The notes under the pieces: model-generated | Told to the model about the DNA's origin: nothing | Databases searched by the model: none | What the model saw: the letters and a program-made list of their open reading frames with translations, nothing else | In this document: positions 9,592 to 20,179 of the stretch, piece by piece | Numbering within the stretch: the first letter of the stretch is position 1 | How the letters are laid out: the number at the start of each line of letters is the position of its first letter | From: Phialocephala subalpina | Lineage: Eukaryota > Ascomycota > Leotiomycetes > Helotiales > Mollisiaceae | Direction of reading: 5' to 3' | DNA: 24,483 nt | Assembly (NCBI GenBank): GCA_900073065.1 | Contig: FJOG01000014.1 | Span: forward strand, 181,253-205,735 | Program-made: the position numbers and the translations under genes

Positions 9592-11292
9592 ATGGCTCTA
9601 CTCGAAGGAAGACTGCTATTCGCGGCAGTCACGACTCTCACATGCCTCGGCTTTCTTCTGATTGGATATGATAATGGCCTCATGGGAGGGTACGACCCCT
9701 ATCTTTTGCCCTCTGATCGCATCTAACTCTGTCCAGTCTCGTCAATTCCACCGCCTTCAAAGACACATTCGACAGTCCTAGTGCAACGATCACTGGTCTG
9801 ATAGTCGCCATCTATGAAGTCGGATGCTTCTTTGGCAGCGTCGCCACTGCCCTCTTCGGCGAGCAGATCGGCCGAAAGAAGTCCATCGGCACAGGCGTTG
9901 TGATCATGATCATTGGAGCCTTGCTTCAAGCTACTGCCTATACAAGAACACATATGGTCGTTGCGAGAGTTGTGTCTGGTGTTGGAATGGGATTCATCAA
10001 CTCCACGGTTCCCGTCTTCCAAGCCGAGTTCAGCCCAAAAGCCACAAGAGGATTATGTACGCACACCAACAGTTCTCCAGAACCTCTCACTGATAAGTCT
10101 AGATGTCTGCATGCAACTCTCTACACTCAATCTTGGCATCTTCCTCGCGTACTGGATCGACTACGGGTTCACTCAATCGTACACTTCCGCCTTCGCCTGG
10201 CGCGTCCCATGTATCCTTCAATGCATCTTTTTGGTACCTATGCTCGGCGTACTTCTGCTCGTTCCTGAGTCGCCTCGCTGGCTAGCCTCCCACGCAAATC
10301 CAGAAGAATCCCTATCAGTCCTCACTCGTCTCCATTCTTATCATCGATCTCCTGCTCAAATCGGCAGCCTCCACCACTCCATCATCAAAACTTGCGAGTA
10401 CGAGGCTGCTCTCGGAGCTGGGAAGTGGTCGGATCTCCTGCATAACGATGAGATCCAGTCTCAGCGAAGGTTCTTGATCGCTTGCAGCATTCAATCCTTC
10501 CAACAGCTGGGTGGAATCAACGCGTTGATATACTACAGTAATACATTATTCTCGACCTCGCTTGGATTTTCGGACCATCTCTCTGCACTCATGTCCGGCT
10601 TCCTCCAAACGTGGTTCTTTATCGCCTCGTTCATACCATGGTTTCTCATTGATCGTATCGGCCGTCGGCCCCTCCTTCTTTCAATGATTAGCGTGATGGC
10701 AACTGTGATGGTTGTGCAGACTGGACTGATCTACAACGTTCAGAACAACACTTCAATTGCGAAAGGGTGTGGTATCGGAGCAGCAGTAATGCTCTTCCTC
10801 TTCGAGGGCGCATTCACGATTGGATTCCAAGCCACAGTCTGGGTCTACCCCTCCGAAATCCTGCCCCTAAGGTTGAGGCAGAGAGGATCATCGGTTTCCA
10901 CGGCGTGCAACTGGATCTTTAACTACATGATTGTCCAGATCACTCCTATCAGTCTGCAGAATATTGGATACAAGTATGTCTCCCCTTCTCTCTTTAATGT
11001 TCTACTCCTCCCAAAACCTCGTCAAGTCTCGTACTAACTCCCATTTTCTCGAAATAGAACATACATAATCTTCGCCGTCCTCAACGCATGCTGGGTCCCC
11101 ATTATCTACATCTTCTATCCTGAAACCAAAGGTCTCGAACTCGAAGACGTCGACAGACTTTTCGCGAAAGATGATGCGACGAGAGAGAGACTTGCCTCGA
11201 CGCTTTATGGTGGAACCAATGTTGATAATGGGAGCGATAAGTTTGACGGGAACGTTGAGGGGGAATCTCATGTAGCGGAAGTAAAAGTTTGA
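9592..11292 (+). CDS. MFS sugar-porter family transporter (12 TM)
   Basis: Four exons (9592-9689, 9737-10056, 10103-10973, 11058-11292) total 1524 nt, 507 aa. The first two introns are 47 and 46 nt and the last is 84 nt; all join in phase. The start ATG at 9592 (context CAAACATGG) gives MALLEGRLLF and a first helix ending GYDNGLMGG. Sugar-porter signatures are present in order: loop 2-3 GRKKS (residues 78-82), PESPRW (194-199), QQLGGIN followed by ALIYY (273-284), DRIGRRP (323-329) and PETKG (451-455). Length and motifs fit fungal hexose/disaccharide/quinate-type plasma-membrane proton symporters. The substrate cannot be read from these motifs. The C-terminal tail is short, hydrophilic and acidic. 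No key motif is missing, so the gene looks functional. It is divergent from a Zn2Cys6 regulator. Confidence 0.94.
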
Positions 11293-12049
11293 GAAGGGGG
11301 CGATACTTCTTGGAATTGGATGCAACGAATCGGAACCAAACATTGCTAACCTTCTCTCTCCTGTTTGTCTTTAGAATACTCTCGACATCAAAGTATAGAT
11401 ACTTGAATCAAGCCGTTCATTCCTTGAGATGAAACATGTTATGCACGTGCAACTGAATCGACGAAGCATATAAAATCTTGAGATCCAATCCGACAACCCG
11501 AGAATTGCAGTCCATGGTCCCATCAAACCTCCTCGTTCTCAACCATGAGATGTTCACAAAGCCATCGATGAGCTGGAGGAGTTAATGGCTATGCATAAAT
11601 CGCGGGAAGTGGCAGATACTAACTCCTTTAACCTTAGGTCTGAACTCGCCTCGACGGATCTTAGCACCATACCGTTCCCATTCGGACATCTCTAAACCCA
11701 TTAGATTTCAGCCTCTATTATGTAGTCAGCTTCTTCATCCTTACGACAGCAACAAATAGCTGATCTTATCCAATATATTCGGCTGGCGACGTTAGCAAAT
11801 CCCTAGGTGGAATTGTAAATTCACGTGCAGATTTCCTGGAGTAGGGAATACAAGCTAATGCAAGTTTTAAGCCATAATGGTACTAGCGCACTCCTTGCTG
11901 TTGCCTGGATAAGCCTGGATTCGGCATCGTACCGGGTCAGCGTGGGGTGCGCACGGGCTACAGCCCGTCGCTTGTTGCGTTGCTTCTAGTGAATATTGAT
12001 TTGGGCGATAGCCTCGCTTTGCGGTTGGCCACCCGCGGACTGGTTACAA
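11293..12049. other. Intergenic stretch leading to an AT-rich block
   Basis: Downstream of the transporter stop I see no gene. A perfect 7-bp inverted repeat, ACGGGCT-AC-AGCCCGT, lies at 11953-11968. About 85 bp later composition drops abruptly to almost pure A/T. The open frame 11947-12183 crosses that boundary and is not credible as a gene. Confidence 0.5.
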
Positions 12050-12343
12050 CTGAAAAAAAAATCTTTACAAATGTTTTACTTATCGAGATCATTTGTTTAA
12101 TATCCTCGTTACGATCAATACTTCTCAATATAAATTCAATTTCAAAATATCTTTTGGATTTTCTATTATTAATTTTTTATTAAATAAATTATAAATATAT
12201 TTTATAAAATTAATAAATTTTAATTTTAATTTTAATATTTAATTCTCGAATTATATATTTTAAATTAAATTTTATAAATATTAAAATATTAAAAAAATTA
12301 ATTTTTTTTATAATAAAATTATTTAAATAAATTATAATAAATA
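12050..12343. repeat. AT-rich block, left of assembly gap
   Basis: Nearly pure A/T with scattered CG dinucleotides and no coding potential. This is the usual end state of RIP-mutated repeats in filamentous ascomycetes. The original element is not recognisable. Confidence 0.8.
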
Positions 12344-12680
12344 NNNNNNNNNNNNNNNNNNNNNNNNNNNNNNNNNNNNNNNNNNNNNNNNNNNNNNNNN
12401 NNNNNNNNNNNNNNNNNNNNNNNNNNNNNNNNNNNNNNNNNNNNNNNNNNNNNNNNNNNNNNNNNNNNNNNNNNNNNNNNNNNNNNNNNNNNNNNNNNNN
12501 NNNNNNNNNNNNNNNNNNNNNNNNNNNNNNNNNNNNNNNNNNNNNNNNNNNNNNNNNNNNNNNNNNNNNNNNNNNNNNNNNNNNNNNNNNNNNNNNNNNN
12601 NNNNNNNNNNNNNNNNNNNNNNNNNNNNNNNNNNNNNNNNNNNNNNNNNNNNNNNNNNNNNNNNNNNNNNNNNNNNNNNN
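12344..12680. other. Assembly gap (337 N)
   Basis: A run of N inside the AT-rich block. The 50-odd bases on either side are near-identical to each other, so the gap may be spurious or may span a tandem repeat. Confidence 0.99.
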
Positions 12681-13215
12681 AAATAATTAAAAAATTTAAT
12701 TTTTTTATAAATAAAATTATTTAAATAAATTATAATAAATAAATATAAATTGAAATTTTTAAAAAAAATTCTTTTAAAAAATTTAAAATTTTTTATTTAA
12801 AATATTAAAAATTATTTTCTTTATAATTTTTAATTTTATAATTATAAAAATAATATATATATATTAAAATAAAATAAAATAATTTATTAATTTATTTATT
12901 TATTAAATTAATTAAAAAGAAAATATTATATTTATATATTCGAATAATTTACGAAAATATTTTTAAAATAAAAATAATTATTAATTTATTTCTTAAATAA
13001 ATTTTATAATAATAAATTTTTTTATTAATAATATTTTATTTTAAATTTAATTATTTTTTTAATATATATATTTTTTATATTTTCGAAAATAAATAATATA
13101 ATTTTAATTTTATAATATTATAATAATTAAATTTAATTAAAATTATTATATAAATTAAAATTTTAATTAATAATTTTAATTTTATATATTTTATAATATT
13201 TATATTATAATTTCA
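12681..13215. repeat. AT-rich block, right of assembly gap
   Basis: Continues the low-GC sequence with TTA/AAT-type runs and no reading frames of interest. It ends sharply near 13215-13230, where normal composition resumes. Confidence 0.8.
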
Positions 13216-13650
13216 TTTATAAAGCCTTAAGTATAAAAGCCAATAATAGTTAGAGTTACTATAGTATCTAGTGCGCCACATTCAACTTAGTAATGACTTT
13301 AATGCCTAGCGTGGTTGGTCCAGGCACGAGTCGTGGCTCCATACCAAGCTAGTGTTCTGCCAAAGGCGGTAAAGTAAACAGGGCTTCACCCCTCTTACCT
13401 AGCGACACTTGCCGTTTAGCTGAGCCGTATAAGCACCAACCGCGATCCAACCTCGATCCGAACTTCAATCGCATCTCAGCACATAGCCCTTACACGACCC
13501 CACTACCCTTCGTCGATAACCTTACGGAATCTTAGTCGTCAGCCTGTGGCAAACACTGCCCTACGGTATCTTCATAGGGCTAGAAATATATCGCGGTTAC
13601 TCCGCTTCATATTACGCAACGACGATAACTCCAAACAATATAGCTCAATC

Positions 13651-14507
13651 ATGGCGGCCGTTCCAGTAGCAACAGTTCTGGCCGAAGCTGGGCTAGCCGC
13701 GGCGCTCGCACCATTAATGCCCCTGATAGGTGGAACGGCAATATTGGGAATAGTATCATGGAAATTGGTAGCGTGGTGGAAAGCATCTACGGCGGCAGCG
13801 GCAGCAGCGGCGGCGGCGGCAGCAGTAGAGGCAGCGGCAGTAGCAGCAGCGGCAGCAGAAGTAGCAGCAGTAGAGGCGGCAGCACTAGCTGCTGCTGCAG
13901 CTCCGGCGGCTGCAGAGGCGGCAGTAGGAGAAGTAGTGGGAGTGGTAGCAACAGTATCGACACCAGTACTACTACTAGTAGGAGGGGTGGTAGTTTTAGC
14001 TGTTATCGGAGGAGCCTATTATCTGGTAAGCAAACTGAAGCGATGGTCGTTGTGTGGTAAATACTTACATCTGCTCTCAAGCACTCTAGGAATAAGAAAA
14101 AGAAGCGTAATAAGGCCCCAAAAGTTTCATCTAAACCCTCTTCGGGTTCGGGTGGTAAAGATCCAAACGAAAATAATCAGAAAAAGATCCTCATACCTAA
14201 GGCGGAGATGGAGAAGTTACTCAAAGAACATGGCAAGGAGATACGGAAGAAGCTAAGGGTCGCCCTAGATAAAGTTGGCACGATTTGGAAGAACGATGAC
14301 TATCGAGTCGATGTCGGAATCGAGCACAAACCGAATACGAAAAATTGGGACTTGCAAGTCAACAAAGGAGCGTCAAATAAGCCAAAATCGCTGATCGAGG
14401 GTGGACGTGGTACACACAAGAAACTGTTTTCTGATGAGTTCAACCCAGATATGCTGCCAGATGAAGAAACTTGGAAGCAGAATATTCTGAGACAATTTGA
14501 TAAGTAA
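13651..14507 (+). CDS. Unrecognised poly-Ala membrane protein with basic C-terminal domain
   Basis: I do not recognise this gene. ATG at 13651 opens a frame with a hydrophobic segment (about residues 6-45, ending KLVAWWK). A run of Ala with a few Glu/Val follows (DNA 13790-13925), then a second membrane-type segment (PVLLLVGGVVVLAVIGGAYY). The frame must then change, because the C-terminal part (14091-14507) lies in another frame. That part starts with a Lys/Arg-rich linker (NKKKKRNKAPK), a Ser/Gly stretch and a 100-residue soluble domain (EKLLKEHGKEIRKKL... ending RQFDK). Candidate introns are 14052-14089 (38 nt, GTGTGG...TAG, in phase but very short) and 14026-14096 (71 nt, good GTAAGC donor, AAG acceptor, in phase). 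A frameshift is the alternative. The gene sits alone on a normal-GC island between AT-rich blocks. Confidence 0.5.
13790..13925 (+). repeat. GCN (alanine) repeat tract
   Basis: An imperfect run of GCA/GCG/GCT codons interrupted by GTA and GAG/GAA encodes about 45 mostly alanine residues. The +1 frame over the same DNA gives a Ser/Gly-rich open stretch, which is a shadow of the repeat. Copy number is probably unstable. Confidence 0.85.
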
Positions 14508-15065
14508 GTTATAGCCTCAAAGATGATAACGGCAGGGTGATAACGGGGAGGGGCACACAAAACCAGATGGAAATGCATAAGGCACGATGCCTGCAAGAGG
14601 AAGGAACGCCGGACGCGTAGCCGCGTTCCTGTTCATGTGCTCGACAACAAGTGGGCGCTCTACATACAATAGCAGACCTATCTATATAATCGTTTTGAAG
14701 AGTCAAGTTGCTTCGACCTTCTGCTAGGAGTGATCGCACGGTTGTTGGGGGATGTTGGGTTCAAAGGGGCTCCGAATTGTGACATGGTAGCCGCATATTA
14801 TATCCCAATTTGAGTAATATGAAATCAGAATTCTATCTGGATTCAATCTTCATTTCTTTATACCAAATGTTTTGAAGCATAATTCCTACCTTCCAAACAT
14901 ATGTTTTGTTGTTCGCTCCAGCGCGGCATACTCCCAGCTGGCAATTTAACCGACCCCGCAGCTGGCGGCTGCCTTGCACCAAGAATACGACAAAACCTTT
15001 GATTCTTTTGACTCCAATAGCTGCTACCGACAACTTTGTCGAACGCAATATGAAGCAATTGTGTT
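14508..15065. other. Island sequence without a supported gene
   Basis: Composition is normal, not AT-collapsed. Open frames on the minus strand (14833-15058) directly follow the broken gene at 15066-15616 and could be its further decayed continuation or 3' flank. I see no recognisable motif in them. Confidence 0.45.
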
Positions 15066-15616
15066 CACCTTTTCATAAGCTCTCTCGAAAGATCTTTCAC
15101 AGCAGGTGTCTCAAGACAACGTTACCGCCTCTTGCTTTAACGTATTGCGAAATATCTTGCTAATCTCCTCGGTGTAGGCTCGCACATTGCCGAAGGTCTG
15201 AACCTCGTCCCCATTCAATCAAATCGACAATATTAACGTGTGTCCTCCGTATAGCCTATAATCCACGTTAATATAAATCTACCAACTTTCGTTACAATGG
15301 TCTCTTACCTCCGCGTATTGTTCATACGTTTCCGGAAGCGGCTTAACACCAATTGCGCGACAAAGCGCATGCCACGCAGTCATATCATCTTCTGCACCGT
15401 ACCACATACACAGTTCGCTTTCTAGCGCATCTTAGTATCTGTTCCACGCATCGTGTTACGGCGCCATCCCTCGCGCTTCCGCAAGTTGGCATACGAAGTA
15501 GCTGGTGGGAGAGACGGGTTATAATCGAAGGAAGGAAAAGAGCGGAAAAAGATATCCAAGGGGGTTTCGGTATCCCGTTGGTGGATGCCGCAGGTGCTAT
15601 TGCAACGCCTCTTCAC
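15066..15616 (-). pseudogene. Broken copy of a multi-copy fungal family of unknown function
   Basis: Read on the minus strand, fragments in different frames line up in the order of a short protein family that I recall as widespread in Pezizomycotina. The fragments are FFRSFPSFDYNPS and GWRR (15616 frame), then ALESELCMWYGAEDDMTAW and HALCRAIGVKPLPETYEQY, and after an intron AIRRTHVNIVDLIEWG. Next come VQTFGNVRAYTEE and finally GGNVVLRHLL. An intact 53-nt intron (15308-15256, GTAAGA...TATAG) still joins in phase. Damage: no Met start in frame, a frameshift near 15455, an in-frame TAA at 15434-15432 where Gln (CAA) would be a RIP-type origin, a frameshift at the GGGG near the IEWG segment, and another before the last block. 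No function is known to me. The family assignment is from memory. Confidence 0.65.
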
Positions 15617-15676
15617 TATCGAAGGATCGATCGCAATCGTTACAATCGAAGGGCGGGGCGTGCGCAGCGTAAATAT

Positions 15677-15765
15677 TAATTAGATTAAATTAGATTATAC
15701 CCCTTTACTCTAAAGCTAATTTAATGAAATATAGCCTACTCAAAATCTAATTTAAATCTAATCTA
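15677..15765. repeat. Imperfect inverted repeat at the island edge
   Basis: TAATTAGATTAAATTAGATT near 15677-15697 is largely complementary to AATCTAATTTAAATCTAAT near 15743-15765, leaving a loop of about 45 bases. It marks the passage from the normal-GC island into the AT-rich block. It may be a small palindromic element or the end of a decayed transposon. Confidence 0.45.
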
Positions 15766-15779
15766 ATAATTTAGAATAT

Positions 15780-17290
15780 ACTCGAATTATTTAAAATATT
15801 ATATATTTTCTAATTGAAAATAAAATAAAATTTAAATAAAATTAAAATTAAAATTATAAAAAATTATATTTATTTTATTAAAATATTTATTTAATCGAAT
15901 ATATTAAATTTGATTAATAAATTTTTAAATATTATTTCTTTTAAAATTAATAATATAATAATTATAAAAAAATAATTTATTTTTAAATTAAAATTATTCT
16001 TTAAAATTTTTAATAAAATAAAAAATAATTCAAATAATAAAAAATTAAATCGAATAATAATTATTAATTATTTTATTTTTTAATATTTATTTAAAAATAA
16101 ATTCTTAAAATAATATATTTATTATTTAATAAATAATTATTTAATTTATTATAAATTTAATTATAAATTTTTTAATTTAAAAAGAATATTTATTAATATA
16201 ATATAATAATTAATTTAATTAATTAATTATAAAATTATATATATATAATAAGAATTAAATAATTCTAATAAAAAATAATATTTAAATTTTATTATTAAAT
16301 ATATTATTAAAATATTATATTTGAATTAAATACGAAGTTTTTATTTAAAGGAATTTTATTTATTAATATAAAAATTTTCTATTCTTAGAATTTTAAATAA
16401 TAAAATCTTTAATTTTTTTTAAATTCCATTAAATTAAATTTTATTATATAATTCCAAGTTTTTATATTTCTTATAATTCTAAGGTTTATTATAAACGAAT
16501 TTATTCGTTTATTAAATTTATAATTTATTAGATTATATAAATCGTAATATTATCCCTTTTTTAATTTAATATAATCTTTGATATTTAAATTATTATAATT
16601 CAAATATTATTAATAATATATATAAAAAGAAAAAAACGAATCGCGTTAATATTATATATTAAAGAATTTAAATATTTAATATAATTATATTCTTATTATA
16701 AGAAATAATCTCGTTATTACTTTTTAAATAAATTTTTATTATTATATTATTTCGAATATATTTATTTAAAGCGATTATATAATTTCTCGAGTTATTACAA
16801 AGTAATAATTCGTAGATTTATATATATATATTTTTTATAATTCTCGTAAAAAAAAAAGGTTTTAAAGGTTTTTATTAAATTTTTTTTTAAATTTTCTTAT
16901 TTTTTAATTATTTATTTTCGAATTAAATATTTTTAAATTTTAGATAATTAATTTTTTATTTTAAATAATTTTAAATTTTAATAGTAAAATATTTTAAATT
17001 TCTTAAAATAATTAAAATTTTATTTGGATTCTTATATATTTTTTAAATATAAATATTTTTATTATTTAATTAAATATTTAATTTGATTTTTAATATATTA
17101 ATAATTTAGATTTTTTTTAATATAATATTTAATATTCGAATTAATTAATTCAATTTTAATTTTTAAAGTTTATAATATTTTTAATAATATTAATTCAAAA
17201 AAAATATATATAAAATATCGAATATATATTTATATTTTTAAATAAAACGAATTTATAATTAATTAATTTTTTAATTTATTTGTATTTTTC
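15780..17290. repeat. AT-rich block, RIP-type decayed repeat DNA
   Basis: About 1.5 kb of almost pure A/T, with rare C and G that occur mostly in CG pairs. No reading frame of note and no recognisable element. It is much more AT-rich than the neighbouring retrotransposon, which suggests an older or more heavily mutated layer. Confidence 0.8.
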
Positions 17291-17443
17291 AAAGTCCCTC
17301 AAAATCTATTTTTAGTATTATTGGCCCGCTTATTCTACCAATGGAAGCCAACGTTGTAAGTCGATTTTTTTTACAATAAAAGGGCTATTGGCCTTTAGTA
17401 AGGGGCCAGAGCTGGGCTAATGGCGCCAGCTCGGCGCCAGCGC
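17291..17443. other. Short normal-GC flank before the retrotransposon
   Basis: Contains a direct repeat of GGCGCCAG (GGCGCCAGCTCGGCGCCAG) just before the insertion point and the 10-mer CTAATGGCGC at 17417-17426. The exact complement of that 10-mer recurs at 24319-24328 on the other side of the element. No gene. Confidence 0.5.
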
Positions 17444-17448
17444 GCACG
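17444..17448 (+). repeat. Target site duplication, left copy (GCACG)
   Basis: GCACG directly precedes the 5' LTR and the same five bases follow the 3' LTR at 23833-23837. A 5-bp duplication is normal for Ty3/gypsy integration. Confidence 0.9.
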
Positions 17449-17797
17449 TATTACGACTCACATGACCTAGTGGACCATAGGCTCAGTAAGCGAGTAAGCT
17501 CGCCTACAGTAGACCCTAGGGTCATGGGAAGCACGGGACTTAGTGGTCACGTGATGGAGTCCCAAACGATGGAGTCTTGGAACGGTTAGGGACTCCACCC
17601 TTTTGGACTCTAGTAAGCAAAAAAGTTCTATATAAGTAGATAAAATGCCCTTAGATAAGAGCTTCGTACTCAATTCAAATACAATATTTTAATACTATAC
17701 TTAATAATAAAGTTTAAACGTTATTTTTCCGTGGAATCACTTAGTCCTTATTATATACAACCAACTTTACAATTAACTAGTCGAGTTAATCGTTACA
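17449..17797 (+). repeat. 5' LTR (349 bp)
   Basis: Begins TATTACG where the 3' copy has TGTTACG, so the canonical TG end has become TA by a RIP-type G-to-A change; it ends CGTTACA. Against the 3' LTR I count about 30 differences over 349 aligned bases, all transitions and no indels. A TATATAAG box lies near 17630. Confidence 0.95.
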
Positions 17798-17815
17798 CTT
17801 TGAGCACTATCTCTT

Positions 17816-18790
17816 GTGATACTAACTAAGTATTCCATTATATTTACCGTTTCGACGTTATTTAAAAACATTTCGAAGTCTACCTTATTAAAACTCGTTA
17901 TAAAAGTATCGAAGAAAATCAAAAGTCGCGAACTTGATACTTTCGATAGCACGAAAAGCAAACTACGAGTATATTTAATGCAATGCGCACTCTATATCAA
18001 ATTTAACGAGAATATATTCCGAACAAAAAACGAATAAATTCTCTAGTATATAAAATACTTAATCGAAACAACTTTCGATTAAATCGAGACGAGCCAATAA
18101 AACTACTTCGACTACGAAAAGCAAATAACGAAATAAAACTTTTTAATTAAAGAGATTTTCGGCACGTTTAAAGGATTCAAAAAGAAGATTACTAAAGTAT
18201 TTAAAAACGTGGATAAAAAGAAGGTTATAGAATGCAAACTATTTAATTTGCGCTAAATCGGGGCGGTATCAACTTACGTAATAGAATTTCAATAACACAT
18301 AAATAGAATCACGGGCTAAAAGGAGAATGCCTTTATAATTCAATTCTACAAAAGATTAAAAAACGCAATGAAAAACGAATTAATGCGCCGCGATAAATAC
18401 GATTCGATATAAGCTATAATAAACGACGTTATCTATTTCGATAATAAACTATACGAACGAGCACTTAAAAAAAGAGAATATTACTTTAGCAAATTCAAAA
18501 GCGGAAGTAATAGAAATAAAAAAAGCTCGAGCTCTTATAATTACTACGATTCCCTAATGCAAATCGATACTATTTTCAAAGGAAAGAAGAAACAATTATT
18601 TAAAGACGAAATGAATCGATATCGCGAAAAGAAACTATACTTCGAATATAGTTTTTCGAGATATATAACCAGCTCATATAAAAAAACTAAACTATAAAAC
18701 GGACGCGCGAAGAAACAAATTAATGCAATTAAACGCGAAAGTTATAACGAACCCTATTAAGTATATACAATCACGAGGAGAATATTATAC
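17816..18790 (+). pseudogene. gag remnant of the retrotransposon
   Basis: The frame from 17816 has no surviving ATG. It gives Ty3-type gag features: LDTFDSTKSKLRVYLMQ near 17930-17980, IFGTFKGFKKKI near 18150-18190, a LFNLR motif near 18240, then INDVIYFDNKLYERALKK near 18425-18475. At 18638-18679 the spacing X-2-X-4-X-4-X of a CCHC knuckle is kept, but all four ligand positions read Tyr (TAC/TAT). Several in-frame stops interrupt it. The protein would have formed the particle and bound RNA. Confidence 0.8.
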
Positions 18791-19649
18791 AACGGTAAAG
18801 AATTAAACGAGTAGCAAAACGATTCATAGGCTATTTGATCGGAATTAGAAAACGATTTAAGGACGTTCCGACTAATCCCCGAAGAAGACTTTTAAAGGTT
18901 CTAAAAGGAATAAACAGTAAATTTTACTAGGATAATAGTAAGATTAAAGCTTTCTAAAAACAACCAATAGTAGAGAATCGACGATATAAACGAAAATATA
19001 AATAATTTAACGATAAAACTCGCTAAGATTAAAATCTTAATTAATTGCCACCAAATCTTCAATAAGGACTCCGAGTCGGAGGACGAAGAGCCACTTAAGT
19101 ACGATAATTGGGGACTACCAAAATCTCTTATAATACTTGACTTTTAATTAAAATACTACTTACGGGTTGGATAAGAGTAATATATCTATTAACGAGAAAA
19201 CAATATTGCAATTTGTACCCGCGAATAGTAAAACTTAAACGGAAGAGCTCGATACGTTGAGCTTTAATCGGATACGAGAAGACTAAAATACGATTAAATA
19301 TACGAAATCGTATATCAAAATCATCGACGAATTAAATAGAGACAGCGTAATGGCACTAATTATTATATATAATAACTATTTATATTAAACGACGCTCTTT
19401 TTATATTTAATTACGAACTAATTATAGGACGATACTACGAAGTATTCGCGGAAAGTATAAATCGAAAAATATAGTAAAATATTAAAGATAACTCTACATA
19501 TTATAAAGAAACCTTCAAACGAGTAATATAACCACTACTCGATGTAAAGCGTGTATTTCGACTTATTTACGCTAACGGATTAAGCCGCCGGTGAAAAGAT
19601 ATACTCAGTAAATAATAGTACAAAGAAGTATACGTTATTAAAGGAGGTA

Positions 19650-19990
19650 CCGAACAATTATTTTGTGTAGTACAAATAAATGTGCATAAAATCAAAGTAA
19701 TAATCGATTCGAGAGCAATAAATAACTACGTATTAAAATAATTAGTATTAAATAACGGATAGGTAATAATAGTCAAATTACGATTATATTTTATTATTAT
19801 AATCGATAGAAACTTTTTAAGTTTCGGATAAATCGACGTAGAAATAGTATTACAAATTATAATTATACGACGAAAATATATTGAAAAAATGAGTTTCGAC
19901 GTAATTAATATCGATTACTTATTTATACTCGGAATACTATAAATTAAGCGATATAACCCAATTATCGATTGGATTAAAAAAATATTTACG
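19650..19990 (+). pseudogene. Retropepsin (protease) remnant
   Basis: In the same frame as gag and RT, KVIIDSRAINNYVL near 19695-19740 matches the DSGA active-site region of retroviral-type aspartic proteases, with Gly changed to Arg (G-to-A). YLFILGIL near 19917-19940 fits the later hydrophobic ILG motif. Stops are present. Confidence 0.65.
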
Positions 19991-20179
19991 TTTGAGAAAT
20001 GCTAGATTTGCAAGATTTCGTATATAGAAATAAGGACGAATAACCAAAGAAAAGTTTGCGCTATTTCTTTAAGAGAATTAAAATATTATATTTAAAATCT
20101 ATTATTAAAGCAAATACTAATAGAATACTATAAGTTTTTGAACTTCTTTAAAGACGAGAAAGAGATCGAAGCACTTTTT

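Noticed and set aside
12050..13215. Mitochondrial DNA insert suggested by very low GC
   Set aside because: No mitochondrial coding or rRNA motif is visible, and similar AT-rich DNA recurs beside the RIP-mutated element, so nuclear RIP decay explains it better.
13758..14060. Ser/Gly-rich plus-strand frame over the GCN tract
   Set aside because: A frame-shifted reading of the alanine repeat; no other support.
17467..17673. Minus-strand frames in both LTRs (also 23502-23708)
   Set aside because: The same frame appears in both LTR copies simply because they are repeats; no domain and no start evidence.
17798..17820. Primer-binding site after the 5' LTR
   Set aside because: No stretch clearly complementary to a known tRNA 3' end is visible; RIP may have destroyed it, so I do not annotate one.
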